DNA from: Parasphingorhabdus marina DSM 22363
GTDB lineage: Bacteria > Pseudomonadota > Alphaproteobacteria > Sphingomonadales > Sphingomonadaceae
Assembly: GCF_900128895.1 (NCBI RefSeq)
Contig: NZ_FSQW01000001.1
Location: 248,001 to 312,000, forward strand
Direction of reading: 5' to 3'
Length of the DNA: 64,000 nucleotides
Shown here: piece after piece, positions 16,743-25,805 of the stretch
Layout: each line of letters begins with the position of its first letter
Numbering within the stretch: the stretch's first letter is position 1
Notes under the pieces: generated by a model
What the model was told of the DNA's origin: nothing
The model's database searches: none
What the model saw: only the letters and a program-made list of their open reading frames with translations
Translations under genes and position numbers: made by a program

Positions 16743-17552
16743 ATGCTTTTTACCACCACGCTTTCGATGCTTGCCCTGGCCGCGCAACAGGAGAAGGATC
16801 CTGATCTGGCCACAGCGCTGACGGGGACCTTTACCAACGAGGAACAGAATTATTTCGAGGCCGATGCCGGCCGGGAAGCGCCGCCCTGGACAGGTCTGCG
16901 CATTGCGGCGGACGACAATGGCATGACGGTGACAGAGATTGACAAGTTCGGGAAGGCGCTGTCGGCGGAACGTACGGTGACGGTAAACAGCGGCGCCGAA
17001 CAGGACGTGATCACCGTCGACAATTGCGCCCGCAATTTCGAACGCTCGGACCAGGGCTGGGCCTATGCCCGGATACAGAACCGCATGGCGTGCAATCAGG
17101 ACTGGCAGATTATCCGCGTGACCGAAGATGCCCTCACCTTGCGTCTGGCAGACGGGACCCAGACCGTCCTCAATCGGGCGCGGGACGTGGAATGCTGGGC
17201 CGCGGTGCCCAAAAAGGCGAAGAAGCCGGATGGCAGCACCGACTGGCTGTTCGTGCAAAAGCTGAATCTGCATGACCAGGGCGGGCGCGTTTCGGTTGGC
17301 GGCGGGGAGAGCGGGGCAGAGGAAATCATCCTGCGCATGCGTGCGGTCCACTGGCCGCCGCCCAGCACCAATCGCCCGAGCATGGTGCTCTACGTGCACA
17401 AACCCGACAATCCGGAGCGCGCAGTGAGCTACAGCTGGGCCGACATCAATGCCAGCCGGATCGGACTGAACCTGCGCTGGATGCAGGCCAGCTGCACGAT
17501 CAAGGGCGCCGAGCGGGCTTCGGAAATCACCTCCGACACGTTTCGCGGCTAG
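16743..17552 (+). CDS. exported protein of unknown function, CpeT-like pattern possible
   Basis: The start at 16743 has GAGGA six to seven bases upstream. The 269-residue product begins with a short hydrophobic leader (MLFTTTLSMLALAAQQ) and is probably exported. After it, LTGTFTNEEQNYFEA recalls the opening of CpcT/CpeT-like lipocalin-type proteins (LxGxFSNxEQ), but the rest gives no firm match and no chromophore role is implied. Three spaced cysteines could form disulphides. The operator at 16711 is just upstream, which places it in the GntR regulon; it faces the convergent gene at 17560. Confidence 0.6.
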   Translation: MLFTTTLSMLALAAQQEKDPDLATALTGTFTNEEQNYFEADAGREAPPWTGLRIAADDNGMTVTEIDKFGKALSAERTVTVNSGAEQDVITVDNCARNFERSDQGWAYARIQNRMACNQDWQIIRVTEDALTLRLADGTQTVLNRARDVECWAAVPKKAKKPDGSTDWLFVQKLNLHDQGGRVSVGGGESGAEEIILRMRAVHWPPPSTNRPSMVLYVHKPDNPERAVSYSWADINASRIGLNLRWMQASCTIKGAERASEITSDTFRG

Positions 17553-17559
17553 AGGCGGA

Positions 17560-18315
17560 TCATTCCGCCGGTGGCGTAAACAGAGCCGGGTCAATAGATG
17601 CGTTGACGACAGTGTTGGTCCAGAACACCTCATTGGACTTGCGCCCGTCATAATAGAGCGTGACATGGCGCGCCTGAACCCAGCGCGGATTGGCGAGCTC
17701 GACAAAATCGTCATAGGTCCTCAGGTGCCAGCCACGCGGCGTGCGAAAACCCATGGTGCGGATATAGCCGCTTTTCTGGTCGATCCCGAACAGGGTCGTC
17801 CCGCCGGTTGGATCGGTCAGTTCGACCATGTAGAGCGGGTGACCATCATGGGTATCGTCGGCGAGGCGGAGAGCGGTGAAGCCCGGCTTGTTGGCCTGAC
17901 GAATAATGCCAAAGCCGAAATTGTTGGCCCAGAATTTGTCCGCTTCAGCCTTGGGTGTGACTCCCCGTTCGGTCCACGTGGTCTCGCCGTCATAACCCAC
18001 TTCGAAGAGCAGGCTTTCGGCAGAGCGGGCGATGATCCGGACCTTGCCATCGGCGCCATGAGCAACCGTCCGGTTGCGATCAAATTCGCGCCACATCCGG
18101 TAGTCGCTGGCTACCGACCGCGGCTTGTGACCCGCCCGGCCATAGAAAACTGCGTGTCCCGACAATTGCAGTGTCTGGGCATTGGCCCATGCATCCCCGC
18201 CGGCTGCCTCGCGCGCCATCGCCAGAATCGCGGCTCCGTCCGGCTCGTCCGCAGCATGTGCCGGTGCGACGACCACAATCAGTGCCAGCAGGGCGGTTTT
18301 CCAAAAGAGGTGCAT
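17560..18315 (-). CDS. exported protein of unknown function
   Basis: A 251-residue protein with a clear signal peptide (FWKTALLALIVVVAPAHAADE). The mature part, beginning GAAILAMAREAAGGDAWANAQTLQLSGHAVFYG, has the layout of LolA/outer-membrane lipoprotein-sorting-like beta proteins (helix AREAxGG, then alternating strands with DGE, DYRMWREFD, DPTGG). The family call is tentative. The ATG at 18315 is preferred over an upstream TTG at 18330. It diverges from the amine oxidase gene, with operator 18334-18347 between them. Confidence 0.6.
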   Translation of the reverse strand: MHLFWKTALLALIVVVAPAHAADEPDGAAILAMAREAAGGDAWANAQTLQLSGHAVFYGRAGHKPRSVASDYRMWREFDRNRTVAHGADGKVRIIARSAESLLFEVGYDGETTWTERGVTPKAEADKFWANNFGFGIIRQANKPGFTALRLADDTHDGHPLYMVELTDPTGGTTLFGIDQKSGYIRTMGFRTPRGWHLRTYDDFVELANPRWVQARHVTLYYDGRKSNEVFWTNTVVNASIDPALFTPPAE

Positions 18316-18333
18316 GATCTGAATTCCCAAAAG

Positions 18334-18347
18334 TTTGTCCGGACAAA
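18334..18347. promoter_or_regulatory. GntR-regulon operator, site 2
   Basis: TTTGTCCGGACAAA, a perfect 14-base palindrome between the divergent genes starting at 18315 (minus) and 18390 (plus), so one site can control both. Confidence 0.85.
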
Positions 18348-18389
18348 TTTCTCTTGCCTTGGCAATCGCCTGTCTGTCAATATCCGCCC

Positions 18390-19802
18390 ATGGAACATCA
18401 CCCAGCTTCTTCCGTCTCCCGCCGAGTCTTTATCGGTGGTCTGAGCGCTTCCCTGATCGCCTGCGCCGCGCCCCGCCGGACATGGAGCAGCACCACCGCC
18501 GATGTCATCATTGTCGGAGCCGGTCTGGCCGGTCTGCACGCCGCGAGCCTGATCGAACAGGCCGGGTACAAGGTCATCCTGCTGGAAGGCAATGACCGGA
18601 TTGGCGGGCGGCTCTATACGCTGGATGATCTGCCCGGCGGACAGGATGCCGGGGGCATACAGATTGGGGGCAGCTACCGGCGCTTTCATGCCATTGCCGA
18701 CCGGCTTGGCGTCGAACGATACGAGCCGCCTGCATCGGGCCGGGGATCGCTCTATCATGTCGGCGGCAGCTCGTTGACGGCCGCGCAATGGCCGGCTTCA
18801 GACATCAATCGGCTGAGTGCTGCCGAGAAAGACACGCCGCCAGACCGGCTGTTCTTCTCCTATTTGCGAAACCTCCCGAAATTGGAAAAGGTGACCGACT
18901 GGATGGACCCGGAAATGCAGGTGCACGATGTGTCGCTGCAGGAATATCTGACCGGTCAGGGGGCTTCTGAAGAGGCGATGCGGCTGATCGAGGCCAATCT
19001 CAACGGCAACAGCCTGCAGGGGCAGTCGGCGCTGCATATGATCCGCAGCCTTGCCGCCTTCCGCGCCGGCAGCGGGCCCACCCGCTACGTCCGTGGCGGT
19101 TCGCAGCGGATGACCGATGCGATGGCCGGCGCGCTGAAGAGCGATATCCTGCTGAACAGCAATGTCCGGGTGATCCAGGATGAAGGCGATGGGGTCGAAC
19201 TGGGTCTGGCCGACGGCCGCAAGTTCGGGGCACGGCATGTGATCTGCACCGCGCCTTTTTCAGTGATGCGGGACATGCGGATTGAAGCGGACCTGCCCCC
19301 CGCCCTGCGATCCGTGACCGGCAATCTGCCTTACACCATGGCAAGCTTTGCCTATATTGCCGCCAGAGATCCGTTCTGGAAGGATGATGGTCTGCCCGCA
19401 ACAATCTGGAGCGACGATCCGCTGCTCGGCCGGGTCTTCGTGCTCGGCGAGGATCCGGCGATGATCAAGGTCTGGCTGAACGGCGCGGCGGCGGCGGCAG
19501 TGGATCGGATGGATGATGCCGAGGCCGGGCGCGCCATCATCGCCCGAATCGAAAAGGCGCGCCCATCCGCCAAAGGCAAGCTCCGGTTCCTGCGCATGTT
19601 CAGCTGGCAGAAGGAGTCGTTTGCGCGCGGCATCTACCATCATATCGGCACCGGACAGGGCGCGGCCCTTGCCGCGGCTAGCCAATATCAGGGCGAACGC
19701 CTGCATTTTGCGGGCGAGCATCTGGCGCAGGAAAATCCCGGCATGGAAGGTGCCCTCGAAACCGCCGAACGCGCCGCGGGACGGGTGCTGTCGCTACTCT
19801 GA
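18390..19802 (+). CDS. Tat-exported flavin monoamine oxidase family protein
   Basis: The 470-residue protein starts with a twin-arginine leader (SRRVFIGGLSASLIACA). A FAD-binding Rossmann loop follows: VIIVGAGLAGLHAA, then LEGNDRIGGRLYT, the GG motif of flavin amine oxidases. The C-terminal FAD segment is LHFAGEHLAQENPGMEGALETAERAA. Family members oxidise amines to aldehydes or imines, releasing ammonia and H2O2; some oxidise amino acids or ring C-N bonds. The likely folded export places this step in the periplasm. The start at 18390 is ATG; an upstream TTG at 18354 is possible. Operator 18334 lies 42 bases upstream. Confidence 0.85.
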   Translation: MEHHPASSVSRRVFIGGLSASLIACAAPRRTWSSTTADVIIVGAGLAGLHAASLIEQAGYKVILLEGNDRIGGRLYTLDDLPGGQDAGGIQIGGSYRRFHAIADRLGVERYEPPASGRGSLYHVGGSSLTAAQWPASDINRLSAAEKDTPPDRLFFSYLRNLPKLEKVTDWMDPEMQVHDVSLQEYLTGQGASEEAMRLIEANLNGNSLQGQSALHMIRSLAAFRAGSGPTRYVRGGSQRMTDAMAGALKSDILLNSNVRVIQDEGDGVELGLADGRKFGARHVICTAPFSVMRDMRIEADLPPALRSVTGNLPYTMASFAYIAARDPFWKDDGLPATIWSDDPLLGRVFVLGEDPAMIKVWLNGAAAAAVDRMDDAEAGRAIIARIEKARPSAKGKLRFLRMFSWQKESFARGIYHHIGTGQGAALAAASQYQGERLHFAGEHLAQENPGMEGALETAERAAGRVLSLL

Positions 19803-19814
19803 ATAGCCGCCCCG

Positions 19815-20969
19815 TCAATCCTTTGGCGGGTGGTTGAAGCGGCTGACGCTTTCCATCAGTTCCTTCATTGCCGCTCCCGTTTCCGGTAGCTGGTCGCGCG
19901 GCACGTCGAGATGGTTGAGCGGGAATTCCTGGACATATTGCGCCAGCACCGGTTGCACCATGTCGAGCGCATAATTGGGGATTTTCCGCCCCTTGCGGAA
20001 CTCCGCAATCGGGATCTCGGCCTCGATAATTCCGTCCTTGTCGAGGCTGGGGTCCTTGGCGAGGATTTCGCCGTTGGGCCCGACGATGATCGACTCCCCG
20101 GCCTTGTACTTGTCGGTCGGCGGGAAAGCGATATTGGTCATGGTCGAATAGAAATTGTTGATCCGCGCCATCGACGTCACGTCTTCCTCGGCAAACAGGG
20201 TCGCGGTCCGGATCATGATTTCCGTCCCGCGCATGGCAAAGGCGGCGAAGATGAAGGGATCCATCTGCACCGTGCTCACCGCGATATTGCCATATTCGGT
20301 CTGCAGCACCGGAAACTCCTCCTCGGGTCCGTACATCGCGCGATATCTGTCCCGCACGGCCTCGATTGTCGTCGTGGTGATTTCCCGGTCGGGATATATC
20401 CGCTTGATATTGCGGGATTTCCAGAAGGCCTTGGCGACCTTGCCATCCCGGCCGATCACCGTGTTGATGCTCAGGATATGGCCCGGCCAGTCGTCATCCG
20501 TGGCATAGGTCCCGAACACCAGATAGGTGTCGCAATCCTTCGCAATCTTGCCCAGTCGCTCGGTTTCCGGACCGGGAATTTTCACCGTATATTTAAGCTT
20601 TTCAGTGCGACTGCCGCCCGAATATCCGGTCAGAGGGAATTCGTGATAGAGCAGGAAATCCGGCTTTTTCCCGGTCGAACAGGCTTCTGCCGCGATTTTT
20701 TCCATATGCTGCAGATTGTGCTCCAGGCCCTCCTCGACCGTGGGGAAATCGGAAAGCGAATCGACCGTGGTCTGCAGGACTTTCAGCACAATCTTGTCTT
20801 TCGCCAGCGGCTTGACCGGATAGCTGCCATCCGGTTGAACCAGCACTGGCATCTCTGCTGCCGTCGCCTGTTCGGCATCCGCTCGCCCATGGATGGTCCA
20901 GATCGCCCCGGTCCCAAAAGCCACCGCAGCAATGGCTGCCGGTAAAATCATCTGACGGAAATTCATCAT
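19815..20969 (-). CDS. exported nitrilase-fold protein with Ser in place of the catalytic Cys
   Basis: A 384-residue carbon-nitrogen hydrolase superfamily member with an N-terminal signal or anchor (MILPAAIAAVAFGTGAIW). The expected Glu is present (Glu110 in LLYHEFPLTGYSG) and a Lys fits (Lys184 in FWKSRN). At the nucleophile position, fixed by counting 16 residues back from the conserved RG-x-E-I turn, the residue is Ser232 (IAVSTVQMDP). Either it uses a serine nucleophile, or it is a binding or scaffold protein. Its close regulon companion at 48457 has the same change. Operator 21035 separates it from the divergent hydrolase gene. Confidence 0.8.
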   Translation of the reverse strand: MMNFRQMILPAAIAAVAFGTGAIWTIHGRADAEQATAAEMPVLVQPDGSYPVKPLAKDKIVLKVLQTTVDSLSDFPTVEEGLEHNLQHMEKIAAEACSTGKKPDFLLYHEFPLTGYSGGSRTEKLKYTVKIPGPETERLGKIAKDCDTYLVFGTYATDDDWPGHILSINTVIGRDGKVAKAFWKSRNIKRIYPDREITTTTIEAVRDRYRAMYGPEEEFPVLQTEYGNIAVSTVQMDPFIFAAFAMRGTEIMIRTATLFAEEDVTSMARINNFYSTMTNIAFPPTDKYKAGESIIVGPNGEILAKDPSLDKDGIIEAEIPIAEFRKGRKIPNYALDMVQPVLAQYVQEFPLNHLDVPRDQLPETGAAMKELMESVSRFNHPPKD

Positions 20970-21034
20970 CTCTCTCCCGCTGCGGTCCGGAACCGCGTCC
21001 CATAATGTGCGGCAAGCATCTCACGCTCCGGCAG

Positions 21035-21052
21035 AATTTGTCCAGACAAATT
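21035..21052. promoter_or_regulatory. GntR-regulon operator, site 3
   Basis: AATTTGTCCAGACAAATT: identical to the 18-base consensus except for one central base (A for G). It lies between the divergent starts at 20969 and 21110. Confidence 0.8.
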
Positions 21053-21109
21053 TTGACTTTCGGAATTTTCCTGTCATCTTTCCGGAGATCACAGGTAGCG
21101 GAGCAGAGA

Positions 21110-22030
21110 ATGAATCAATGGGCCAGCAGCATCGCATGGGCAGTCACTTTTCTGGCCGGTGCGCTCATCGTGTCACCTGCCGATGCTTCCGAAGCCGTCC
21201 CGGAATCGGGATCCGACATCCGGATCACGCGCGATTTTGTGCCCGGCCCGTTCGGACAGGTCCATGTCCGCATTGCCGAACCCACGCACCCCGGCGCCAA
21301 TCCGCCGCTCGTTCTGTTTCATCCGACGCCTTATTCGGGCGATTATTTTGACACGTTCATGAAGGTCATGGCCACGGACCGGACGGTGATCGCGATTGAT
21401 ACGCCCGGTTATGGCGATTCGGACCGGCCCGAACAGCTGCCGTCCATAGGCGACTATGCCCGGTCTGCAGCTGCCGCACTGGACGCCCTTGCGATCGGCA
21501 CGGACGCGGACCAGAAAATCGATGTTCTGGGCTATCATACCGGCGGCCTGATCGCGGCGGAACTGGCGGTGATCCGTCCGCAGCTGGTCCGGCGGCTCGC
21601 CTTGCCGGGACTGCCCTTTTTTGTCGGGGAGGAGCGGAAAGCCGCTTATGACCGCAATGCCAGACCCGAACCGGTGGAAGCGGATGGTTCCCACCTGCTC
21701 TCCCGCTGGAAGTTCACCACCGCGGCCACCGATGTCGGCCTGAGCCAGACACGTGGGCAGGCGCATTTCAACGATTCCATGCAATGTTATCCGCATTGCT
21801 GGGAAGCCTATCATGCGGTCTTCACCTGGCCTTCCGAACGGCGGCTGGCGAAAATCACGCAGCCGGTGTTGCTGATCACCAGTGCCGGCAGCCTGAAGGA
21901 AGAAACCGAGGCCGCCCGGGAATATCTCGACGACTCCCGGCTGATCCACTTTCCCGAAATCACGCTGGGCGGATTTGACCTGCACACTGACAAACTGGCC
22001 GCTGCCGTCCGCAGCTTTCTCGCGGAGTGA
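21110..22030 (+). CDS. exported alpha/beta hydrolase with G-Y-H-T-G elbow
   Basis: A 306-residue alpha/beta-hydrolase-fold protein with a signal peptide (IAWAVTFLAGALIVSPADA). The strand order is typical: LVLFHPTPYSG (oxyanion region), VIAIDTPGYGDSD, then the nucleophile elbow VLGYHTGG at residues 140-146. The usual Ser is His143. A C-terminal His is present in GFDLHTDK. Two other regulon hydrolases share the G-x-H-x-G elbow. The start at 21110 has GGAGC upstream; the longer frame from 21005 would run through the operator. Confidence 0.85.
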   Translation: MNQWASSIAWAVTFLAGALIVSPADASEAVPESGSDIRITRDFVPGPFGQVHVRIAEPTHPGANPPLVLFHPTPYSGDYFDTFMKVMATDRTVIAIDTPGYGDSDRPEQLPSIGDYARSAAAALDALAIGTDADQKIDVLGYHTGGLIAAELAVIRPQLVRRLALPGLPFFVGEERKAAYDRNARPEPVEADGSHLLSRWKFTTAATDVGLSQTRGQAHFNDSMQCYPHCWEAYHAVFTWPSERRLAKITQPVLLITSAGSLKEETEAAREYLDDSRLIHFPEITLGGFDLHTDKLAAAVRSFLAE

Positions 22031-22060
22031 AGGCCACCAGGAATATCCGGAAATTAGAGA

Positions 22061-22088
22061 TTGCATTATGTGCAGGCGTGCGTAATTT
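22061..22088 (+). promoter_or_regulatory. candidate sigma-70 promoter overlapped by operator 4
   Basis: TTGCAT (22061-22066), a 16-base spacer and TAATTT (22083-22088). The -10 element runs into the operator that starts at 22084, a layout suited to repression. A similar arrangement occurs at 47003-47030. Confidence 0.4.
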
Positions 22089-22101
22089 GTCCGGACAAAT
22101 T
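22084..22101. promoter_or_regulatory. GntR-regulon operator, site 4 (perfect)
   Basis: AATTTGTCCGGACAAATT, a perfect 18-base palindrome, 17 bases before the ATG at 22119. It heads the eleven-gene rightward operon 22119-30034. Confidence 0.88.
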
Positions 22102-22118
22102 TGCAGAAGGAGTTGTCA

Positions 22119-22424
22119 ATGCCCGCATACATGATTGTCACGGCCAGCATAAAGGACCGCGACGCATTCATCTCCGGCTATGGCGCGGCGGCTGGCGCGC
22201 TGGTCGAGAAAATGGGTGGCAAATATCTGCTGCGAGGGCCGGGTGCGGAGCTGCTGGAAGGCGATTTCGGCGACGGCGCATCAATGGTGATCTCCGAATG
22301 GCCGGACAAGGCGGCCGCCAGGGCTTTCTGGAACAGTGCAGAATATCAGGATGTGAAAAAGCTCCGCGAGGGCATTGCAGATTGTCAGGTGCTGCTGATC
22401 GAAGGAGATCTGGCCCATGGCTGA
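22119..22424 (+). CDS. DUF1330-like small protein
   Basis: A 101-residue ferredoxin-like alpha/beta protein: PAYMIVTASIKDRDAFISGY, then EWPDKAAARAFWNSAEYQDVKKLRE, matches DUF1330 (dimeric alpha-beta barrel fold). Biochemical role not established. The ATG at 22119 has AGAAGGAG upstream. It is the first gene of the operon and overlaps the VOC gene that follows. Confidence 0.8.
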   Translation: MPAYMIVTASIKDRDAFISGYGAAAGALVEKMGGKYLLRGPGAELLEGDFGDGASMVISEWPDKAAARAFWNSAEYQDVKKLREGIADCQVLLIEGDLAHG

Positions 22425-22890
22425 CATTATCAAACGGACGACGATGATGGTCCGCGACGGCGACCGGGCGAAAAACTGGTATGAGCAGGTATTTGGCATG
22501 ACCGCCTGGATGGACACGCCCTTCACCCTGTCCGGCACCCAGCTGGCCGCCGGCAAGAAAGGCGACAAGACCCGGCTGATCATCCTCAAATGCGAGGATG
22601 ATCTGATCGGCATGATCGGGCTGCTCGAATGGCTGGATCCGAAAATGGACGCCCCGGCCGAACTGCCGACGGAAATTCAATTTGGTGCACCGGTGTTCGT
22701 AGTCGCTTCGGAAGATGCGAAAGGCGCACTGGAACGGGCACGCGCGCTGGGCTCCCGCATTCACTGCGAGCCCCGCGAGTGGACCGTGACCGGCGCGGAC
22801 GGCAAGCAAAAGGACATGATCGGTTGCTCCTTCTGGGATCTCGACGGCTATTTCTACGAAGTGAACCAGGTCGTCAGGATCCATGACTGA
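22417..22890 (+). CDS. VOC (glyoxalase/dioxygenase fold) protein
   Basis: A 157-residue two-module vicinal-oxygen-chelate protein: KRTTMMVRDGDRAKNWYEQVFGM opens the first beta-alpha-beta-beta-beta unit, and SFWDLDGYFYEVNQV closes the second with the Glu common at a metal site. VOC proteins isomerise, dioxygenate or lyse small substrates using a divalent metal. Substrate unknown. It overlaps both neighbours (22417-22424, and TGATG at 22888-22892). Confidence 0.8.
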   Translation: MADIIKRTTMMVRDGDRAKNWYEQVFGMTAWMDTPFTLSGTQLAAGKKGDKTRLIILKCEDDLIGMIGLLEWLDPKMDAPAELPTEIQFGAPVFVVASEDAKGALERARALGSRIHCEPREWTVTGADGKQKDMIGCSFWDLDGYFYEVNQVVRIHD

Positions 22891-23975
22891 TGACTGACGG
22901 CCTGCAGGAGTTTGACGCGCTTGCGGCCGACAAGCGGATTGACGACGGCGCGAACTATCAGTGGCGTGTGGCGGCACGACCAGTGGGCAATGTCGTACCT
23001 ACGGATTTCGAATGGGCGGTGACCGACATTCCCGAACCGGGCGCTGGCGAGGTCCTCCTCAAGACCCACTATCTCGGCCTCGCGCCGGTCATGCGATTCT
23101 ACATGCAGGGCACGGGCGCAGCGGGCGAGCGCGTGCTCGAACCCGGCGATGTGATCCATGGACGCGGAGTCGCGCAGGTCGTCAAATCTCGCCACCCCGA
23201 CTGGCGCGAGGGTGAAATGGTGCAGGGCCAGATGGGCTGGCAGACTTACAAAGTTTCAAAAATGACGGACCAGGAAAAGTTCTGGCGGATGCCGCCCAAC
23301 GACCTGCCCGCTGCGCTCGGCTCCGGTGTGCTGGGCATGACCGGCCTGTCGGCACATGCCGGCCTGTTTGCCTGTGGCGATCCCCGTCCGGATGATATCA
23401 TGGTGCTTTCTGGCGCGGCGGGCGGCGTCGGATCGATGGTCAGTCAGATGGCTGCAAATGTGGTGGGATGCGAAGTGATCGGCATGGCTGGCGGGGCGGA
23501 GAAATGCGCCTTCATCAAAGAGCATGGCTGCAGTAACGCCATTGACTATAAATCGGAAAACATCCCTGACCGGCTGGACGCACTCTGCCCTGACGGCATG
23601 GATCTCTATTTCGACAATGTCGGCGGCGAAACGCTGGAAGCCTGTCTGGAGCGGCTGCGTCTGCACAGCCGGGTCGTGCTCTGCGGCTCGATCAGTGAGT
23701 ATACACGGGACGAGCCGTTCCGGCTGTCCAACTATACCCGCCTGCGCGCGACCGAGACCCGGATGCAGGGTTTCTTTGTCTATAATCATGTGGACCGCTG
23801 GGACGCGGTGATGGAGGATCTGGCCGGATGGATCCATGACGGCAAGCTGGAACCGGTACAGGATATCGAACAGGGGTTCCAGAACATGCCGCGCGCGCTG
23901 GCGAATCTCTATTATGGCCGCAATGTCGGCGTGCAATGCTGCTCCGTCAGGGGCGAGCCGGAAGAATGGAATTGA
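22890..23975 (+). CDS. MDR-family NADP-dependent oxidoreductase, CurA/LTB4DH-like
   Basis: A 361-residue zinc-independent medium-chain dehydrogenase/reductase. The opening RVAARPVGNVVPTDFEW and the nucleotide loop SGAAGGVGSMVSQMA resemble the leukotriene-B4 12-hydroxydehydrogenase/CurA group, which reduces the double bond of alpha,beta-unsaturated carbonyls with NADPH. YFDNVGGETLEACL is the conserved NVGG segment. Within this operon it probably saturates an enone or enoate intermediate. The start overlaps the VOC stop. Confidence 0.85.
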   Translation: MTDGLQEFDALAADKRIDDGANYQWRVAARPVGNVVPTDFEWAVTDIPEPGAGEVLLKTHYLGLAPVMRFYMQGTGAAGERVLEPGDVIHGRGVAQVVKSRHPDWREGEMVQGQMGWQTYKVSKMTDQEKFWRMPPNDLPAALGSGVLGMTGLSAHAGLFACGDPRPDDIMVLSGAAGGVGSMVSQMAANVVGCEVIGMAGGAEKCAFIKEHGCSNAIDYKSENIPDRLDALCPDGMDLYFDNVGGETLEACLERLRLHSRVVLCGSISEYTRDEPFRLSNYTRLRATETRMQGFFVYNHVDRWDAVMEDLAGWIHDGKLEPVQDIEQGFQNMPRALANLYYGRNVGVQCCSVRGEPEEWN

Positions 23976-23988
23976 GGGAGTAGAGTCC

Positions 23989-24441
23989 ATGAGTGAAAAG
24001 CAGCAGACCCGGTTTCAGCGCGGGAATTTCGTGGTCAGCGACCTCGACCGGGCGCTGACCTTTTATGAAGGCGTGCTGGGATTTGAGGTGACCTATCGCA
24101 AGGGCCACAATCCCGACAGCTATTCGATTCCCGTATTCGAGATTCCCGATGGCGCGGAACTGGGCTTTGCCATTCTGTCGCTGCCCAATCAGCCTCGTGT
24201 CATGGCGCTTTCGGAGATCAGAAATGTGCCGATGCCGCCGGTCCCCCATCCCCGGCGCGGGGCGATCGTGCTCGATGTGGCGGATCCTGACAAGGTGATG
24301 GCGGACTCCCGGGCTCTTGGCTTGCATGTGTACGAGGAGGGCCGGCTGGAAACCCATGACGGGCGGATCGGGCGTGAGATCGGCATAGTCGATTTCGATG
24401 ACAATCTGATCGTCATCTACCTCATTCCGGACGCGGCATAA
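23989..24441 (+). CDS. VOC protein
   Basis: A 150-residue vicinal-oxygen-chelate protein (FQRGNFVVSDLDRALTFYEGVLGFEVTYRKG; C-terminal DFDDNLIVIYLIPDA). It starts at the ATG at 23989 with GAGGGAG upstream; the long frame upstream is a shadow of the MDR gene. Stop and next start overlap as TAATG. It is one of four VOC genes in the regulon (others at 22417, 26910 and 30031). Confidence 0.8.
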   Translation: MSEKQQTRFQRGNFVVSDLDRALTFYEGVLGFEVTYRKGHNPDSYSIPVFEIPDGAELGFAILSLPNQPRVMALSEIRNVPMPPVPHPRRGAIVLDVADPDKVMADSRALGLHVYEEGRLETHDGRIGREIGIVDFDDNLIVIYLIPDAA

Positions 24442-25805
24442 TGGCGGAGGCTGCAGCAGGTCCCGCGGATGGCGCCGAAGCACCGGCGACCGACACCAGG
24501 CCCTATCCCAGCGCGGCTGCCGGATGGTTTCTCGTCGTCATGCTCACGCTGGCTTATATTTTCAGCTTCGTGGACCGCTATATTCTCGGCCTGCTGATCG
24601 AGCCGATCAAGGCGGAATTTGACCTGTCCGACCGGCAGATCGGCTGGCTGCTCAGTGCCTTCACGCTGGTCTACGGCTTTGTCGGTATTTTCATGGGCTG
24701 GATGATTGACCGCGGCAAGCGGGTCTGGATTGTCTCGATCGGTATCGCCCTCTGGTCCGCCGCCACCGTGGCCACCGGCATGGCCAAGAATTTCGGCCAG
24801 CTCTTTGCCGCCCGGATGGGCGTTGGGGTCGGTGAAGCGACACTCAGTCCGGCCACATTCTCCATGATCGGCGACAGTTTCCCGACAGAAAAACGCGGCA
24901 AGCCGATCGCCTTCTATTCCTCCGCCCTGCCGATCGGCGCCGGCATTGCCTCGCTGCTCAGCGCCGCGATCATCGCCTGGAGTGCGTCCAGCGGCACGCA
25001 AACGCTCCCGTTATTTGGCGAGCTGGAACCGTGGCGTTTCACCCTGATCGTGGTCGGCCTGCCGGGGATATTTTTCGCCCTGTTCTTCCTGTTCATGAGA
25101 GAACCGGTCCGCCGCCCCGCCGCGGCATCCGCGGATGTCATCAGCGGTACCGGCTTCATCGACGCGCTCAAATATATCTGGCGCAACAAGGTGCTCTATA
25201 CCGGTTTTCTGCTGATCATCTGTACGATGACGGCAATCGCCTACAGCCAGGGCTTTCTCGCGCCGGTTTTTGAACGGACCTGGGGCTGGTCGCCGGAAAA
25301 ATATGCGACGATCAATGGCATTGCGATCCTGATCATCGGTCCGCTCAACATGCTGATCATGGGATCGATTTCCGACTGGTGGACCAGCAAGGGCGTCAAG
25401 GACGCCTCGCTGCGCCTGCTCTATATTGGCTTTTTCATCATGGTGCCGACAGGAGCGATCCCACTGTTCATGCCCACCGCTGAACTGGCCTTTGCCATCC
25501 TTTGCATCAACACGGTTGGGATTGGCATCGTCTCCGCCATCGGTGTCACATCGCTGCTGGTCATCACCCCGGCGCAAGTGCGCGGACAAGTCGTTGCCAT
25601 CTATTATCTTGCGATCAGCTGGTTCGGATCTCTGGGCCCGATCGCGGTGGGCGAATTGTCCAGCGGGCTGTTTGGCGAAGAGAATCTGCGCTATGCCGTG
25701 GCCAGTGTTCCCATCATTTTTGCCGTCATCCCGCTCATCATGATGCCGCTGACCAAACGGCTTTACCGCGAGCAGATGGTGCGGCTGGGAGACAGTACCG
25801 AATGA
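24441..25805 (+). CDS. MFS transporter, spinster-like
   Basis: A 454-residue transporter with about 12 transmembrane helices. LAYIFSFVDRYILGLLIEPIKAEFDLSDRQIGWL and GWMIDRGKRVW are the helix 1 and loop 2-3 signatures of the spinster/MFS group that imports organic anions in sphingomonads. It is likely to bring the regulon substrate, or an intermediate released in the periplasm, across the inner membrane. It overlaps neighbours at both ends. Confidence 0.85.
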   Translation: MAEAAAGPADGAEAPATDTRPYPSAAAGWFLVVMLTLAYIFSFVDRYILGLLIEPIKAEFDLSDRQIGWLLSAFTLVYGFVGIFMGWMIDRGKRVWIVSIGIALWSAATVATGMAKNFGQLFAARMGVGVGEATLSPATFSMIGDSFPTEKRGKPIAFYSSALPIGAGIASLLSAAIIAWSASSGTQTLPLFGELEPWRFTLIVVGLPGIFFALFFLFMREPVRRPAAASADVISGTGFIDALKYIWRNKVLYTGFLLIICTMTAIAYSQGFLAPVFERTWGWSPEKYATINGIAILIIGPLNMLIMGSISDWWTSKGVKDASLRLLYIGFFIMVPTGAIPLFMPTAELAFAILCINTVGIGIVSAIGVTSLLVITPAQVRGQVVAIYYLAISWFGSLGPIAVGELSSGLFGEENLRYAVASVPIIFAVIPLIMMPLTKRLYREQMVRLGDSTE